Below, one piece after another: positions 44,241 through 53,669 of a DNA stretch of 64,000 nucleotides. This DNA is from Micrasema longulum (Eukaryota > Arthropoda > Insecta > Trichoptera > Brachycentridae). Below the pieces are notes generated by a model. The model was not told the DNA's origin, did not search any database, and saw nothing but the letters and a program-made list of their open reading frames with translations. Where the stretch lies: contig JAGVSM010003754.1 in the NCBI GenBank assembly GCA_022494885.1, positions 1-64,000 of the forward strand, written 5' to 3'. Each line of letters opens with the position of its first letter. Position 1 is the first letter of the stretch. Made by a program: the position numbers and the translations under genes.

Positions 44241-44344
44241 TAACATTTTTTTAAATATTTTAACTGTAAGAGATTGCTAGTGAGGAAAAAAGGCCATTTT
44301 TTACCATGTACACCTGAATATTTTTTCAATTTTCAATAATTCGG

Positions 44345-44610
44345 TTCTACAAATTCAAATACAGGAAAATGTTGAAGGAAAACGTTTGCTGGGTAGGAAA
44401 AAGCTTTCCTGACCGAGGAACATACGCAACTAGACGATGTTTGGTGTGGGGGAGTTGTTCCAGCCAGCAAACTATTATACTGGTAGGCTGTTGGTACAAT
44501 TTGTGGCGCATAATGGAAGCCTCTGAACACCTAAACTCGGGCATCACACCAAAAGAAGAAGAATAATATTTTAGATTTTTCTTTCTCCTCCCTCTTTGCC
44601 TACTCATCTC
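44345..44610 (-). other. base-balanced stretch with open frames, unassigned
   Basis: Minus-strand frames 44333-44530 and 44347-44607 are open (MPEFRCSEASIMRHKLYQQP and so on), as is the plus strand at 44369-44566. I do not recognise the product. It precedes a LINE 3' UTR and may be that element's worn body. Confidence 0.25.
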
Positions 44611-44729
44611 TTAATAGTAAAGCGTAGATATTTAGTTAATTTTTATTTTTAAATAAATATATTTAACAATATTTTGTTCTACAATGAAAATATTATAATA
44701 TACCAACAATACGTTCATATACCACTAAC

Positions 44730-44842
44730 TTTCTCAAATTTAACGATTTGGGTAGGTAGGAAGAAATTGCCTTAAGGCTATATGCCCGTTCTTATGCATA
44801 TCTATATAAACTGTATATGTATACAAAGTGCTTAAAATAAAA
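44730..44842 (+). repeat. LINE 3' UTR, second copy of the 29-kb element
   Basis: GGGTAGGTAGGAAGAAATTG and CCTTAAGGCTATATGCCCG match 29020-29075 reversed; ends in a TATATGTATACA stretch. Confidence 0.75.
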
Positions 44843-44844
44843 GA

Positions 44845-45685
44845 TATAAAATATCTATATCTATGATATAAAAAATCCATAAAATTTTTTAAAGCCGATA
44901 TGCAGAATTTACGATAAAATTATTATGCTAGAAAGATTTGGAGATGGACATCGTCATTCCTCTACTAGAAACATGAATATATAACAAGAGCCAGAAATAA
45001 TATCATTGTCAATATTCCTCCATTTACAGAACATTTGGTCTAAGATGTAAGGATTATTTTTCTGCCAAATTGATTAATGTTCTTCTCCACAAAATTAAGT
45101 TAACTTAAATCAAAAAATATTTCAAAAAATTTTGCTTACAAAAAATAAAAATAATATTTGAGTGACATGTGAAATATGTAAATTTTCAAACAGATCTCCC
45201 TTGTGAAGACTCATAAAAAAAATCGAAATAAATCTATAATCTATCAAATGGAAAATTTTTAATTTAACCACAACGAGACAATAGTGAATAAAGTTGAATA
45301 ATCTAAATAACTTTATATTCAAATTTCTTGCACTTTTCACTTAATTTTTCGTGTGTTTTTTTTACATTCTTAATTTAAATGAATAATTTAACTGTATATT
45401 TTTATTGCATATTGTTTTAATCGCTACTTTCTTTATCTTGGCTGTTGCACGTGAAAAAAATTGAGGAAATTCCTATGCGGCTACACAAGTAAATGAATGT
45501 ATGACAGTATGGTCAGAAGTCGTCAATGACCAAATGGAGAAAGCTAATTATTCTGCCGTCCATTTGTTGTAAAGAAATCAGTGAATATTTAACAAACTAG
45601 CCGATTTGATAACACTTGTAAGAAAGTTTTTAAGAAGATAGTCAAGACTATATATTATACTCGTATAGATATTGGATAAAGGAAA
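44845..45685. other. AT-rich interval
   Basis: No motif matched. Confidence 0.4.
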
Positions 45686-45689
45686 TGGA

Positions 45690-46175
45690 TTTACAATTAG
45701 CAGTTCACAATGGAGTCCTGGTACCGACCCTTATGTATGGAAGCAAAGTACGGAATTGTAAAAACAAATATTAAAGTAGGCTCAGGCGAATGTGTGGTAA
45801 AACTTTGTACTATAGGTGCACAAATGTCGAATTCTGTACATCATGTAAGGCTGAGACAAGCATTATCGACAAATTTAAGAAAGGAGTTCTGCGTTGGTTT
45901 GGACATGTAGAGCGAATTAACAATGAAAGAACTGCTAAAAAGATTAGGATGCGAATTTTGATGGATGTTGAAGTCTTCAGTTGAAGACCGAGAAAGACAT
46001 GGCATAACAAAATCCAACAAATGCGTCAACATGAACATTTCAAAAGTCGTAATAATTGGCGTACGTGTGTGAGAATATGTATGAATGTAGAGGAATCAAG
46101 ATTTGTATTGAAAGACAGAGTGATATGGCGTTATATCATATATGCTTACCCTTGCGGAAAAACGGGTTGCGGGTT
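45690..46175 (+). pseudogene. RTE-type LINE C-terminal region
   Basis: Frames in order: AVHNGVLVPTLMYGSK (the GVLxPTLxYGSExW block), FKKGVLRWFGHVERINNERT and AKKIRMRIL, then RPRKTWHNKIQQMR, and FVLKDRVIWRYIIYAYPCGK. This is the standard sequence after the RT palm of RTE-type ORFs (LRWFGHxxRMxxxRxxKxI…GRPRxxWxD…DRxxWR). It has at least two frame changes. About 480 bp remain. Confidence 0.8.
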
Positions 46176-46429
46176 TATTTATTTTGTTTTTTTTTTTTTA
46201 AATTGGGTTTTACTTTCTTCAACAATATTTTGACTTTCTCAAAATATTCCTACACAAGGAATGGATTTAACCTCGAAAGCGTTTAAATACCAATCAAATT
46301 TAGCCGATTTTAGGACGTTGTTATTAAAGAAAAAAACTGTCGAAAGGGATAAGTTGTGCCAGAGAAATCAAAGTGAAAAGATCTCTTTATTTATTTTAAG
46401 CAGTGTGTAGAATTGGCGGTAAATCATTA

Positions 46430-46515
46430 TTCTAGATATTAAATCGAGGAGACAGGAACGTCTCGAAACCAGTAAATATGAAGAAGTCGTCAAGTGGTTA
46501 AACCGTACACAATTA
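46430..46515 (+). mobile_element. Penelope-like terminal repeat, copy 2
   Basis: GAGACAGGAACGTCTCGAAA, CCAGTA, GAAGTCGTCAAGTGGTTAAA follow the 13.58-kb copy. The stem II hairpin GAGAC/GTCTC and GAAAC are kept, but CTGACGA has decayed to AAATCGA. It therefore no longer meets the hammerhead core. Confidence 0.55.
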
Positions 46516-46599
46516 TTTACTGACATTCAATACATATTCTAGATATTTACTAACAAATGTTCATATCACATATGCCATGCGCGAGATCTCTCGCTTGTG

Positions 46600-46735
46600 A
46601 CATCTAAAGGGTTAGGGAGTTATTTATATGAAAATATTACAACAGAGATAAAAAACGTTTTAGAGTAAGGAAAATGGATGTCTAGGCATGTAGAGGGCTT
46701 ATGACCTGTCATTGTCAGGTTTCAAAATCAACATA
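46600..46735 (-). repeat. family M fragment
   Basis: TTACAACAGAGATAAAAAAC and GGGCTTATGACCTGTCATTG identify it; about a third of the unit. Confidence 0.7.
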
Positions 46736-46744
46736 AGGAGGAAT

Positions 46745-46985
46745 TGAGTCAAAATCATCATCATTTCCATTCCGCAACTTAAAGAGCATAGGGCACTGTA
46801 TTGGTACACCAACCCCGGCGTATTTTGATATTTTTTTTTACATAAGGATAAGATAGTCTTACCCTTTAGGCACCATTCCAGGGACATTATTTCATGTTAA
46901 CCACATCAGAAATCGTAATCGAGACCTCTTGCACGGTAAGCAAGACTACTGACGGTAAGCAAGACTACTGGATAAATATTTGTAT
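46745..46985 (-). mobile_element. SINE family C, copy 6, with 19-bp tandem duplication
   Basis: The body has GGTGTACCAATACAGTGCCC on the minus strand, and the head has a decayed B box (CGATTACGATTTC). ACGGTAAGCAAGACTACTG is present twice in exact tandem (46933-46951, 46952-46970), where the anticodon region would lie. Confidence 0.7.
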
Positions 46986-47221
46986 AAATATATTTGAACT
47001 GTTTCTTTTCTATATGAACACCCTTCTATAAAAATACCGAGATGAAGAATTAAACTTGGTTTGAGTTAGAAATTAAACGCCTTGGAAGTGTTGGATTTTA
47101 GTTTCTGACTTTCCTCTTAAAATGATAGTAAAATTGAGAAGGAATTAATGAAACACCTTAATGCTTGTTCTTTATAACTTTTGATTCGTCGATTGCTGTT
47201 AGCGAAGTTAAAGGTTTAGAT

Positions 47222-47898
47222 CACAGGTTCCCAAACTGAGAGTATCTGCTCCTCAGGGGGTGCTGAAGGGGACCAAGAGGGCGATGTTGGCCCTGGGATA
47301 AGTATTGGAAGCAGAAAGGGGGCAATGGGACAATATATATATAAAAAAATATTCAACTTTTTGTACATAATGTTATTTGTACAAATGTTAATTTCTTCCA
47401 ACCAATCAATTAAATAATATTAATATATTACAACAGAGATGAAGAACATTTAAGAGAAGGTAATATGGAAGTCTAGGCATCTACAGGGCTTATGACCTGT
47501 CAATGGCTGGTTTAAGTGGCCACTTTACACACTGTGTAACATTCACCATTCTGCCTATATTTGAACATCTATATTCCTTCAATTCTTTCATCTGTTGATG
47601 TTTGTGAAGTTAAAGAGCTGAAACCTTTATTTATGCGGGTGAGATTCATCTAATTGAATTATTTCACCTAGGAAACATTCCTTATAGAATTTATGAATTT
47701 TTTTCTGGAGTTTCGCGGTATGGCCTTAAAAAACTGTGTATTGTGGTATTTTTTTATTTATTTTAGAGATGCGTGCTCATTAAACAATATTTACTCACTG
47801 CATTTTTATGTTTTGTGTAAATATAGAGAAAAGAGACACTAAACATTTTTTCCTGAAAAGGGGACGAGGAGGTAGGTCAAAAAGTTTGGGAACCTGTG
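47222..47898. mobile_element. hAT-type element with nested repeats
   Basis: The 16-bp ends CACAGGTTCCCAAACT are perfect inverted repeats (47222-47237 and 47883-47898). They are flanked by GTTTAGAT (47214-47221) and GCTTAGAC (47899-47906), an 8-bp target duplication with two transitions. Host parts are about 47222-47345 and 47690-47898. The middle is occupied by the retroelement-tail repeat (47351-47405) and a family M copy (47430-47685). No transposase coding remains. Confidence 0.85.
47430..47685 (-). repeat. family M copy nested in the hAT element
   Basis: Carries TTACAACAGAGATGAAGAAC, GGGCTTATGACCTGTCAATG, GGCCACTTTACACACTGTGT, TTTATTTATGCGGGTGAGAT. It is closest in sequence to the copies at 21150 and 56160 (shared GATGAAGAACATT and CATCTACAGGG). 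Confidence 0.85.
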
Positions 47899-48119
47899 GC
47901 TTAGACAAAGAAGAAGCGAGTGGAGTCATCAAAGATGAAAATAATAATCATTAATCATAAAACGACTTTCCTAACTACATAATTATGTGTATTTTATACA
48001 ACACAAAGATCTCGATTCGAGGCGATCAACTAAATTTGATCGTTATCGATAAAGCTTACTTCCTATCAGAAATCGCATCTAATAGATAAATTAATTTGTT
48101 AAGATTATGCAATTAATCT

Positions 48120-48237
48120 TTTTTATTACTTTCAGTGCCGCAGAACAGCGTTTATTCATTATATTTATTAAAATAATAAAATATTTTTTGTTACCCACTA
48201 AGTCTAGTGACTTTTCGGTGAGACACAGTTATTTAAA
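48120..48237 (-). repeat. LINE 3' UTR, second copy of the 24.9-kb element
   Basis: TGCCGCAGAACAGCGTTTAT and TGTTACCCACTAAGTCTAGT are the complement of the UTR at 25340-25430. The pogo-like element begins 23 bp downstream. Confidence 0.75.
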
Positions 48238-48259
48238 ACCGGTTTATTTTAAACACGTA

Positions 48260-49358
48260 GGGGAAGCGTGTACAAAATAACATAGATTTTTTGTAAAATG
48301 AAAAAAAAAATCATTAGTAACATATTTAGTAAATAATCTCTTTGGTTCAAAATGTACACTATTTTTTAACATCTTAGTACTGTTGCTGTAGGAAAAAATA
48401 CAAATCTATCAAATAAAAATACAAAAATAAAAAACATACTGCAAAAAACCGTTTTGCCCCACCGGGTGTACAAAATGACATACGAATATACTTAGATGGG
48501 ATAATTATTCAACACTTTTTAAAAACAGAATTAATAAGTTTTTTATGAATATTAAAGAATTAAAATATTAAATGCACACTTCACAAACAAAAATCTTGGT
48601 TTCTTTATTTAAACCAGCACACTCTGCATGAACCCAGTTTCCACACTTTATGCATTTTAACCATGTTTCACCTGGCTTTGATCTCGTATATAAATCATTA
48701 TAATAAATGCTTGAGCAGTTATCTTCATCGTCTGTAAGTAGAAGGTCTTCAGTGTCTGAATCAATAATCAATTTTCTATATATACCTTGTTTACACTTTT
48801 CCAGGATATATTTTTTGGAATCTTTAGCTTTAGCCTCTGATATATTTTGAGTTGAGTTGAGTGAATACTCAAATGTCATGTTTACGCACATAATTGCGAA
48901 GCATAATTATTCTTCTAAAGAAATAAAAGTATTAAGTTGAGAAAAATGACATAGTATGTCATTTTACCCACATATGTCGTTTTGCCCTACTACGTGAGTT
49001 TTTAAAAACATTAAAAAATATCACATTGCACTTAGTAAATTTTAACAAAATTAAAGTTTTTCATGAAGATTAACAATGACACAACATATCCTTTCAGTTT
49101 GTGTTGTAGAATAATACAAATAAAATAATAATAATACCTTCGGCGTCCGCGCAACAAAAATATTGTTTTATTTCACAAAGTAAACCGCAACACGTTCTTC
49201 TCGGGCGGTCGCCATAAGCGTCCTAAATATTGGTGAGTATTTATGTGTCGTACCAGTGCTCATTCTTGTGCAGGTTCAAACATGACCAAGAGTTTGGTTT
49301 CTGAGATATGATTACTATGTCATTTTACCCGCATATGTCATTTTGTACACCCTTCCCC
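48260..49358. mobile_element. pogo-like (Tc1/mariner superfamily) transposon, deleted
   Basis: Ends GGGGAAGCGTGTACAAAATA… and, reverse-complemented, GGGGAAGGGTGTACAAAATG…; they agree at 23 of the first 25 bases. TA flanks both sides (48258-48259 and 49359-49360), the target choice of the Tc1/mariner superfamily. The motif TATGTCATTTTACCC or its variants recurs inside the ends (about 48472, 48955, 48975, 49317, 49335), a likely transposase-binding array. The 1,099 bp keep only the last part of a transposase gene on the minus strand, so it cannot move by itself. Confidence 0.92.
48568..48891 (-). pseudogene. pogo-type transposase C-terminus with PHD-like finger
   Basis: An open frame of 107 codons. 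Residues about 40-60 are acidic (DSDTEDLLLTDDEDNCSS). The C-terminus has WLKCIKCGNWVHAECAGLN and FVCEVCI. The pattern WxxCxxCxxWxHxxC…C..C is the PHD-like zinc finger that closes many insect pogo/Tigger-type (CENP-B-related) transposases. The catalytic DDE domain and the N-terminal HTH are missing, and the Met shown is not a natural start. It lies wholly inside the transposon 48260-49358, which supports the identification. Confidence 0.8.
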
Positions 49359-49740
49359 TACATACACATATACATATACATATAAAATACATTTATTAGT
49401 TACCTTTTAACATATTTACTGTAAAGTAGTAACAAGGTATTTTTTATTCTCTATTATTCTACACCCCCAACACACGTATTCCATAACATTGTCCCTTTCT
49501 TTTGCATATAAATATTTTTACATCATTTTCGTTTTTTTTATGAACTTAAGATTTTTGTTTTGTATAAATCCTTTCAACTTTGTACAATGTTTACCAATCT
49601 AGAGATGCCCGTTAAATGGTAAGAGCGCTTATTCGTCAAATAATTTACACGATGTGTACCATTTTACTTTTGAGCAAAGTGTCACAAAACTAGATCACAT
49701 TATAAGACATGTAAAAACATAGACGTCTTTCTATATTTTT

Positions 49741-49792
49741 TTATTTAACTTTTTGTACGTAATGTTATTTGTACATTGGCGGGCTTATTATA
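49741..49792. repeat. dispersed retroelement-tail repeat, copy 3
   Basis: TTTTTGTACGTAATGTTATT and GTACATTGGCGGGCTTATTA match 1647-1732. Here and at 47351 it lies directly beside a family M copy. Confidence 0.75.
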
Positions 49793-49812
49793 TTATTATT
49801 ATGATTATATTC

Positions 49813-49962
49813 AAATTTATTTCAACAGAGACGGAAAACATTTTTGAGAAGGGAATATTGACGTCTAGGCATTTACAGGGCTTATGATCTGTCATTGGCT
49901 GGTTTAAGTGACGTCCATATTCCCTTCTCAAAAATGTTTTCCCTCTCTGTTGAAATAAATTT
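49813..49962. repeat. family M foldback, 52-bp arms
   Basis: Arms 49813-49864 and 49911-49962 are reverse complements at 50 of 52 positions, around a 46-bp centre that is the family core (GGGCTTATGATCTGTCATTG). It is the most compact and best-preserved family M structure in the window. Confidence 0.95.
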
Positions 49963-50340
49963 TAATATGAATAACTGTAAATTTTTCATCGTGTTAGTTT
50001 GTAATTCCAGATCCCAGCAGAATGCTCGCACAAGGTTTTCTTGTAATTTAAATTATGTAATACCGAAAACACGTACAATTTTCACTCCGAGAAAAGTATC
50101 TTTTGTGGTCCCAAGAGTGTTCAATGTCCTTGATGGACATACTTAGTCATCCCAAATGAAGGCCATTTTCAGGAGAAGTGTACAAGAATGAATTTTGTCT
50201 AAGGTAAGAGACCATTTCAGGAGACTGCTGCAAGACATTGCATAGATATTTACATGTAACTATTAAGCGTGTTGTCCAAGTGTTTATTAAATTTTTAAAT
50301 ATTGTATTTTATGTTATTAAAATAAATGGCACTCAGTGCC
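49963..50340 (+). pseudogene. LINE 3' end following the foldback
   Basis: VIPKTRTIFTPRKVSFVVPR and VFNVLDGHT, one stop, then AIFRRSVQE*ILSKVRDHFR and RLLQDIA with a stop at about 50245. This is a VPxxRT…SFxxxxPxxFN… ending. The last 120 bp also occur at 55925-56045. The tail has AAATGGCACTCAGTGCC. Confidence 0.65.
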
Positions 50341-50344
50341 TTTC

Positions 50345-50815
50345 ACATATTAGTTACAAATAAAGTTAAATATACATATATGTAAGTATAATTATAAGTA
50401 ATACTGAGTATTTAAAATAATATTTTTAATTTACAAATTAAAAAAGGCTAAAAAAGATAAACCACATAAAATAATATTACCACTTATAGAATTATCAATA
50501 AAAAAATATAATTTGGAATCAGAAATACTTTGAACCAGTTTACAAAACTAAGAAAACAATTTTAAAGAACACTAAACGATATATTTTTTTAAATATGTAC
50601 TATTATCTAAAACTAATACTTGGGTATGTAGTATTTTTTATTTGTAGTATTCTCTAATAATATGCATTCTTCCACATTCTATTTTGTTTTATCTCAACTC
50701 AACACAGGGCTCTTGGCTTAATAAAGTCAGGAACACGTTTTTTTGTAATACGTGTCTTTATATGAATAAAAAAAATATTTTTAAAAATTATAAATTTACC
50801 CTAAAAAAGGCATAG
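50345..50815. other. AT-rich interval
   Basis: Nothing recognised. Confidence 0.4.
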
Positions 50816-50819
50816 TTTT

Positions 50820-50925
50820 TTGTCGAAACTAGTTGGTTATTAAATTATTAACAAAATAAAGTGGTACATACAAAAAAAATTCATTGTAATACATTATGTT
50901 CCACGAAGTTAGTGCTTCAAATATT
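50820..50925 (+). mobile_element. Penelope-like terminal repeat, worn, copy 3
   Basis: TTGTCGAAACTAGTTGGTTA, AATAAAGTGGTACATAC and CACGAAGTTAGTGCTTCAAA follow the family order; the hammerhead core is lost. Confidence 0.45.
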
Positions 50926-51299
50926 AAAAATGTTATTTTGCCAAACAGGAAAGTGCAATGAAACGTGATCAGTATGTGTCCTTCTTTTGTGTTAATATTA
51001 AGCTCAACAATAAGTATTTAACCTTTATTATACTTAAAGGTGAAGATTTTACACGATACGAAATAAACGACTGGTTGTAACATTTCCATCTTACAAGATC
51101 CATTTATAAACCAGCGAATTAAAAAATAATACAGTACAAGAGTATTCGTTATTATTTTAATACCAGTGCTTTCCTATATTATTTATTATCGAAGGCAAGA
51201 AAACAAAGTTGTATATTTTTAAGTTTCGTGTGACCTTTTTAAGTAAGAAAAGTCTTGTGTGTAAATGTAAATATTATGACTAAATATTATTTATTCCGA

Positions 51300-51620
51300 T
51301 TTGTATTTAAAAAAAGGTGTTTGATACCTGCAAACTACTGACGACAAGTTGTGGACTTGAGGTAACAACCCTTCCAGCAAAGTGTGTCCAAAAATTAAAA
51401 TTCGTACGGTGGCTTAAAGAATAGCAGGTGCTTGGTGTGAATCTTCTTGATGAAAAAAGAAACGATGAAATAAGACGAAGAACCGAGGTGCTGATATCAT
51501 GAACCATGTGGCAAATGAAAAACTAAAATGGCAATGGACGGGACATTATGGCTAAACGCCAGATGGGCGCCACGAATGTTGAAGAGGAGGCTCTGGGAAA
51601 ATAAAAGGAGTTTTAGAAGG
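51300..51620 (+). pseudogene. RTE-like LINE C-terminal fragment
   Basis: GVNLLDEKRNDEIRRRTEV (about 51436-51495), then, after indels, MKN*NGNGRDIMAKRQMGA. It corresponds to the MLGxxxxDRxxNExIRxRTxVxDI…LKWxWxGHxxR block of RTE-type ORFs, with stops and frameshifts. Confidence 0.65.
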
Positions 51621-51724
51621 CCATCAGTCCACCATCATCATGAAAGAAATTTATGAATTATACACCACAACACCCAGACCAATTGAGGAAAAAAAATTGT
51701 TGGATTTTATTTTGCATTTTTTAA

Positions 51725-52025
51725 AAATATTTAAAGCACCAGCTGTGTGGTTATTCATTATAATAAAATAATTAAAAACATCTTTGTGTTTAACCACTAT
51801 TTTTTTTATTATTACATAACGCTTCCTATCTTTACAAGACAAAAAGACTTGATTTATTATCTCCATAGGTAATATTTCGTAAAAATGTATTAAATAAAAT
51901 AGGATAGAATCATGAGTTTAGTTAACTTGATAAAGAAGATTGTATAGCTTTGAAACCGATCGGTAGAAAAATAAAATAATAAGTGGTTAAAAACAAAGTT
52001 GCTTTTATTTATTTTATTGAATTAT
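51725..52025. mobile_element. Penelope-like terminal repeats in inverted pair
   Basis: The left part (about 51738-51800) is reversed: TGGTTATTCATTATAATAAA and TTTAACCACTATTTTTTTTA. The right part (51925-52020) is forward: GAAACCGATCGGTAG, then AAGTGGTTAAAAACAAAGTT and TTATTTATTTTATT. The forward copy keeps a full stem III with a GATC loop (ACC-GATC-GGT, 51955-51964) and the cleavage-type GGTA. The core strand has decayed to TTGATAA. Confidence 0.6.
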
Positions 52026-52039
52026 TATGTTTTTTTAAA

Positions 52040-52150
52040 ATACGTACTAGCGGCCTTATGATTAATCAAAATACTTAAATTTTTAAGGCCATCTCCAACG
52101 ATTTTTAAAGAATTAATTATTATGCAATAGGAATCAAGTTATACATCCCG
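52040..52150 (-). mobile_element. SINE family A, body only, worn
   Basis: CCTTATGATTAATCAAAATA, AAGGCCATCTCCAACGATTT and AATAGGAATCAAGTTA follow the reversed body. Confidence 0.55.
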
Positions 52151-52154
52151 GTTC

Positions 52155-52995
52155 TTAAATTAATACCTAAACACGAACAACTCGTTTAACTAACAAGGGC
52201 TTTTTGCATTTTAGCCAAACGCGCTAACTTCTACATCACTTTATGAACAAATATATCAAAGGTTGCAATTATCGAAATATTGAATGGATATAAACAGTTT
52301 ATAAATGGCATTTATTTTAAAACAATTTTATTGTATAATTATTTATTTATTTATTTAATTGCAAGCAAACGCACAGCGCATTACACCATGATGCCGATTA
52401 ATCTCTGGTCGATTTCCTTTTGCTTGATTTTGCCGAGAGTAGCCGTTAAATAAATAAATATAATTAAAAGTATGTAACAAAAATCAATTCAGCTTATCCT
52501 ATCATGTTTGAATATAGATTTGGATGACCGTAACCGGTCTGAAATTGGCCAAAGTGTTTTTTTTTTATTTGTATTTGATACTTTTTAAAAGATAGTAATT
52601 ATTGTTCTTGTGGACATTTTATCTTTTTTCTTTTAATATTTTTAGTATGCTGTTTTTAAGTGTTTTTGTGATAGTCGAGATACTGCTGAGAAGAAGAGAG
52701 AGGAAATAGCAAAGTCTTTTGAAAGTCCCTAATTAAAATTATTGACTTCTTAACAATTTCCACTCTCAAACTCGCTACTAAAACAAACTTTCGTATCACT
52801 TTCGAAAATTTGTAGTGCAAAAAAATAATTAAAATGAATAAAATCTTAACTAGATTGACATACATCTAAGCGGATATAAAGAAGAAAAATATATGTCTAG
52901 TAAAACAATATTTTTATTGTAGTTTTGTTTCTCACAAAGGCAAACTACATCTCACCTAAGATTCTTCTGAGACACCTATTCTCAAACTCAATATT
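52155..52995. other. interval with one hairpin motif
   Basis: GGATGACCGTAACCGGTCTG at 52522 forms a perfect 5-bp GACCG/CGGTC hairpin with TAAC loop, followed by GAAATTGGCC. It recalls the hammerhead layout but lacks CTGANGA. No gene. Confidence 0.4.
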
Positions 52996-52999
52996 TTGC

Positions 53000-53385
53000 C
53001 TTTATTGGGCCCTAGCGAGATGGCACGATTCGCATCCGTAGAGGAGAATAAATGCTATGCGGGCGTTTTATAAGCCGTATTTGGTTTTCATTAAATAAAA
53101 ATCTGGTCTCCAGACAGCCTTCACACTGTAAAATGTGGCGTCTGCTATTCCTAGCTGTTCTCTCGGGTACTTAAATCTGTCGAACCTTTCAACGACTTGG
53201 TTTGACAGAGTCGGGAGATTTTATTAGCATCAAAGTAAAACGCAGTACCTACATGGTTTTTTGTTATATTGATTTTGAAAACCATTATGCGGAGTACCTA
53301 CATATTTAACCTCTCAAAATTGACTTGAAGACCCTGACAGAATTGTCAATTATAACTGCATCATCGGCACACCCTGGGTCAGAGA
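53000..53385 (-). pseudogene. LINE RT fragment, inverted 5' part
   Basis: The minus strand reads GCADDAVIIDNSVRVFKSIL (ADD catalytic box in the FADDAVI context), then, after frame changes, FYSVKAVWRPDFYLMKTKYG and NARIAFILLYGCESC (the …VxLPTLLYGxExW block). It abuts, head to head, the plus-strand C-terminal part at 53390. Confidence 0.7.
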
Positions 53386-53389
53386 GTTT

Positions 53390-53665
53390 TTGTCAGGAAA
53401 ACGGACACAGCTGATTTCAGCGATAATTCTCATCAAGCGGAGGCGATACACTTGGCTAAGCCATATACTGGATATGTCTCCTGAGAGCCTTAAAGACGCT
53501 TTTCTACTTTACGAGACATCAGGTTCTCGACGTCCAGGACGTCCGCTGCTGATTGTTCGTTTGCAGTTTATGTCAAAGCTAAAGGGACGCAAACCTGACT
53601 TCGAAGGTAGCACAGGAGCTGTCTGCTGAAAGAGATACTTGGAAACTTTTGTGAACAAAAAATAA
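53390..53665 (+). pseudogene. LINE C-terminal part, sense
   Basis: RTQLISAIILIKRRRYTWLS, HILDMSPESLKDAFLLY, GSRRPGRPLL and, in another frame, AQELSAERDTWKLL. It matches I…xRRxxWLGHxxRMxxxRxxxxxLxW…GxRxxGRPxxTWxR…AxDRxxWxxL. Together with the preceding inverted piece it forms one 5'-inverted LINE insertion. Confidence 0.75.
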
Positions 53666-53669
53666 ACAT

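Noticed and set aside
44333..44607. Overlapping open frames on both strands taken as a gene
   Set aside because: No start context, no domain, and the segment leads into a known LINE 3' UTR copy.
45790..46038. Minus-strand frames at 45810-46038
   Set aside because: The plus strand carries the RTE C-terminal blocks (LRWFGHVERI, RPRKTWHNKI); the minus frames are shadows.
46441..46474. Second hammerhead
   Set aside because: Stem II and GAAAC are present, but CTGANGA is replaced by AAATCGA; an active core is not possible.
52518..52552. Hammerhead-like GGATGACCGTAACCGGTCTGAAA
   Set aside because: The hairpin is good, but the required CTGANGA is not present and an extra T precedes GAAA; kept only as a hairpin.
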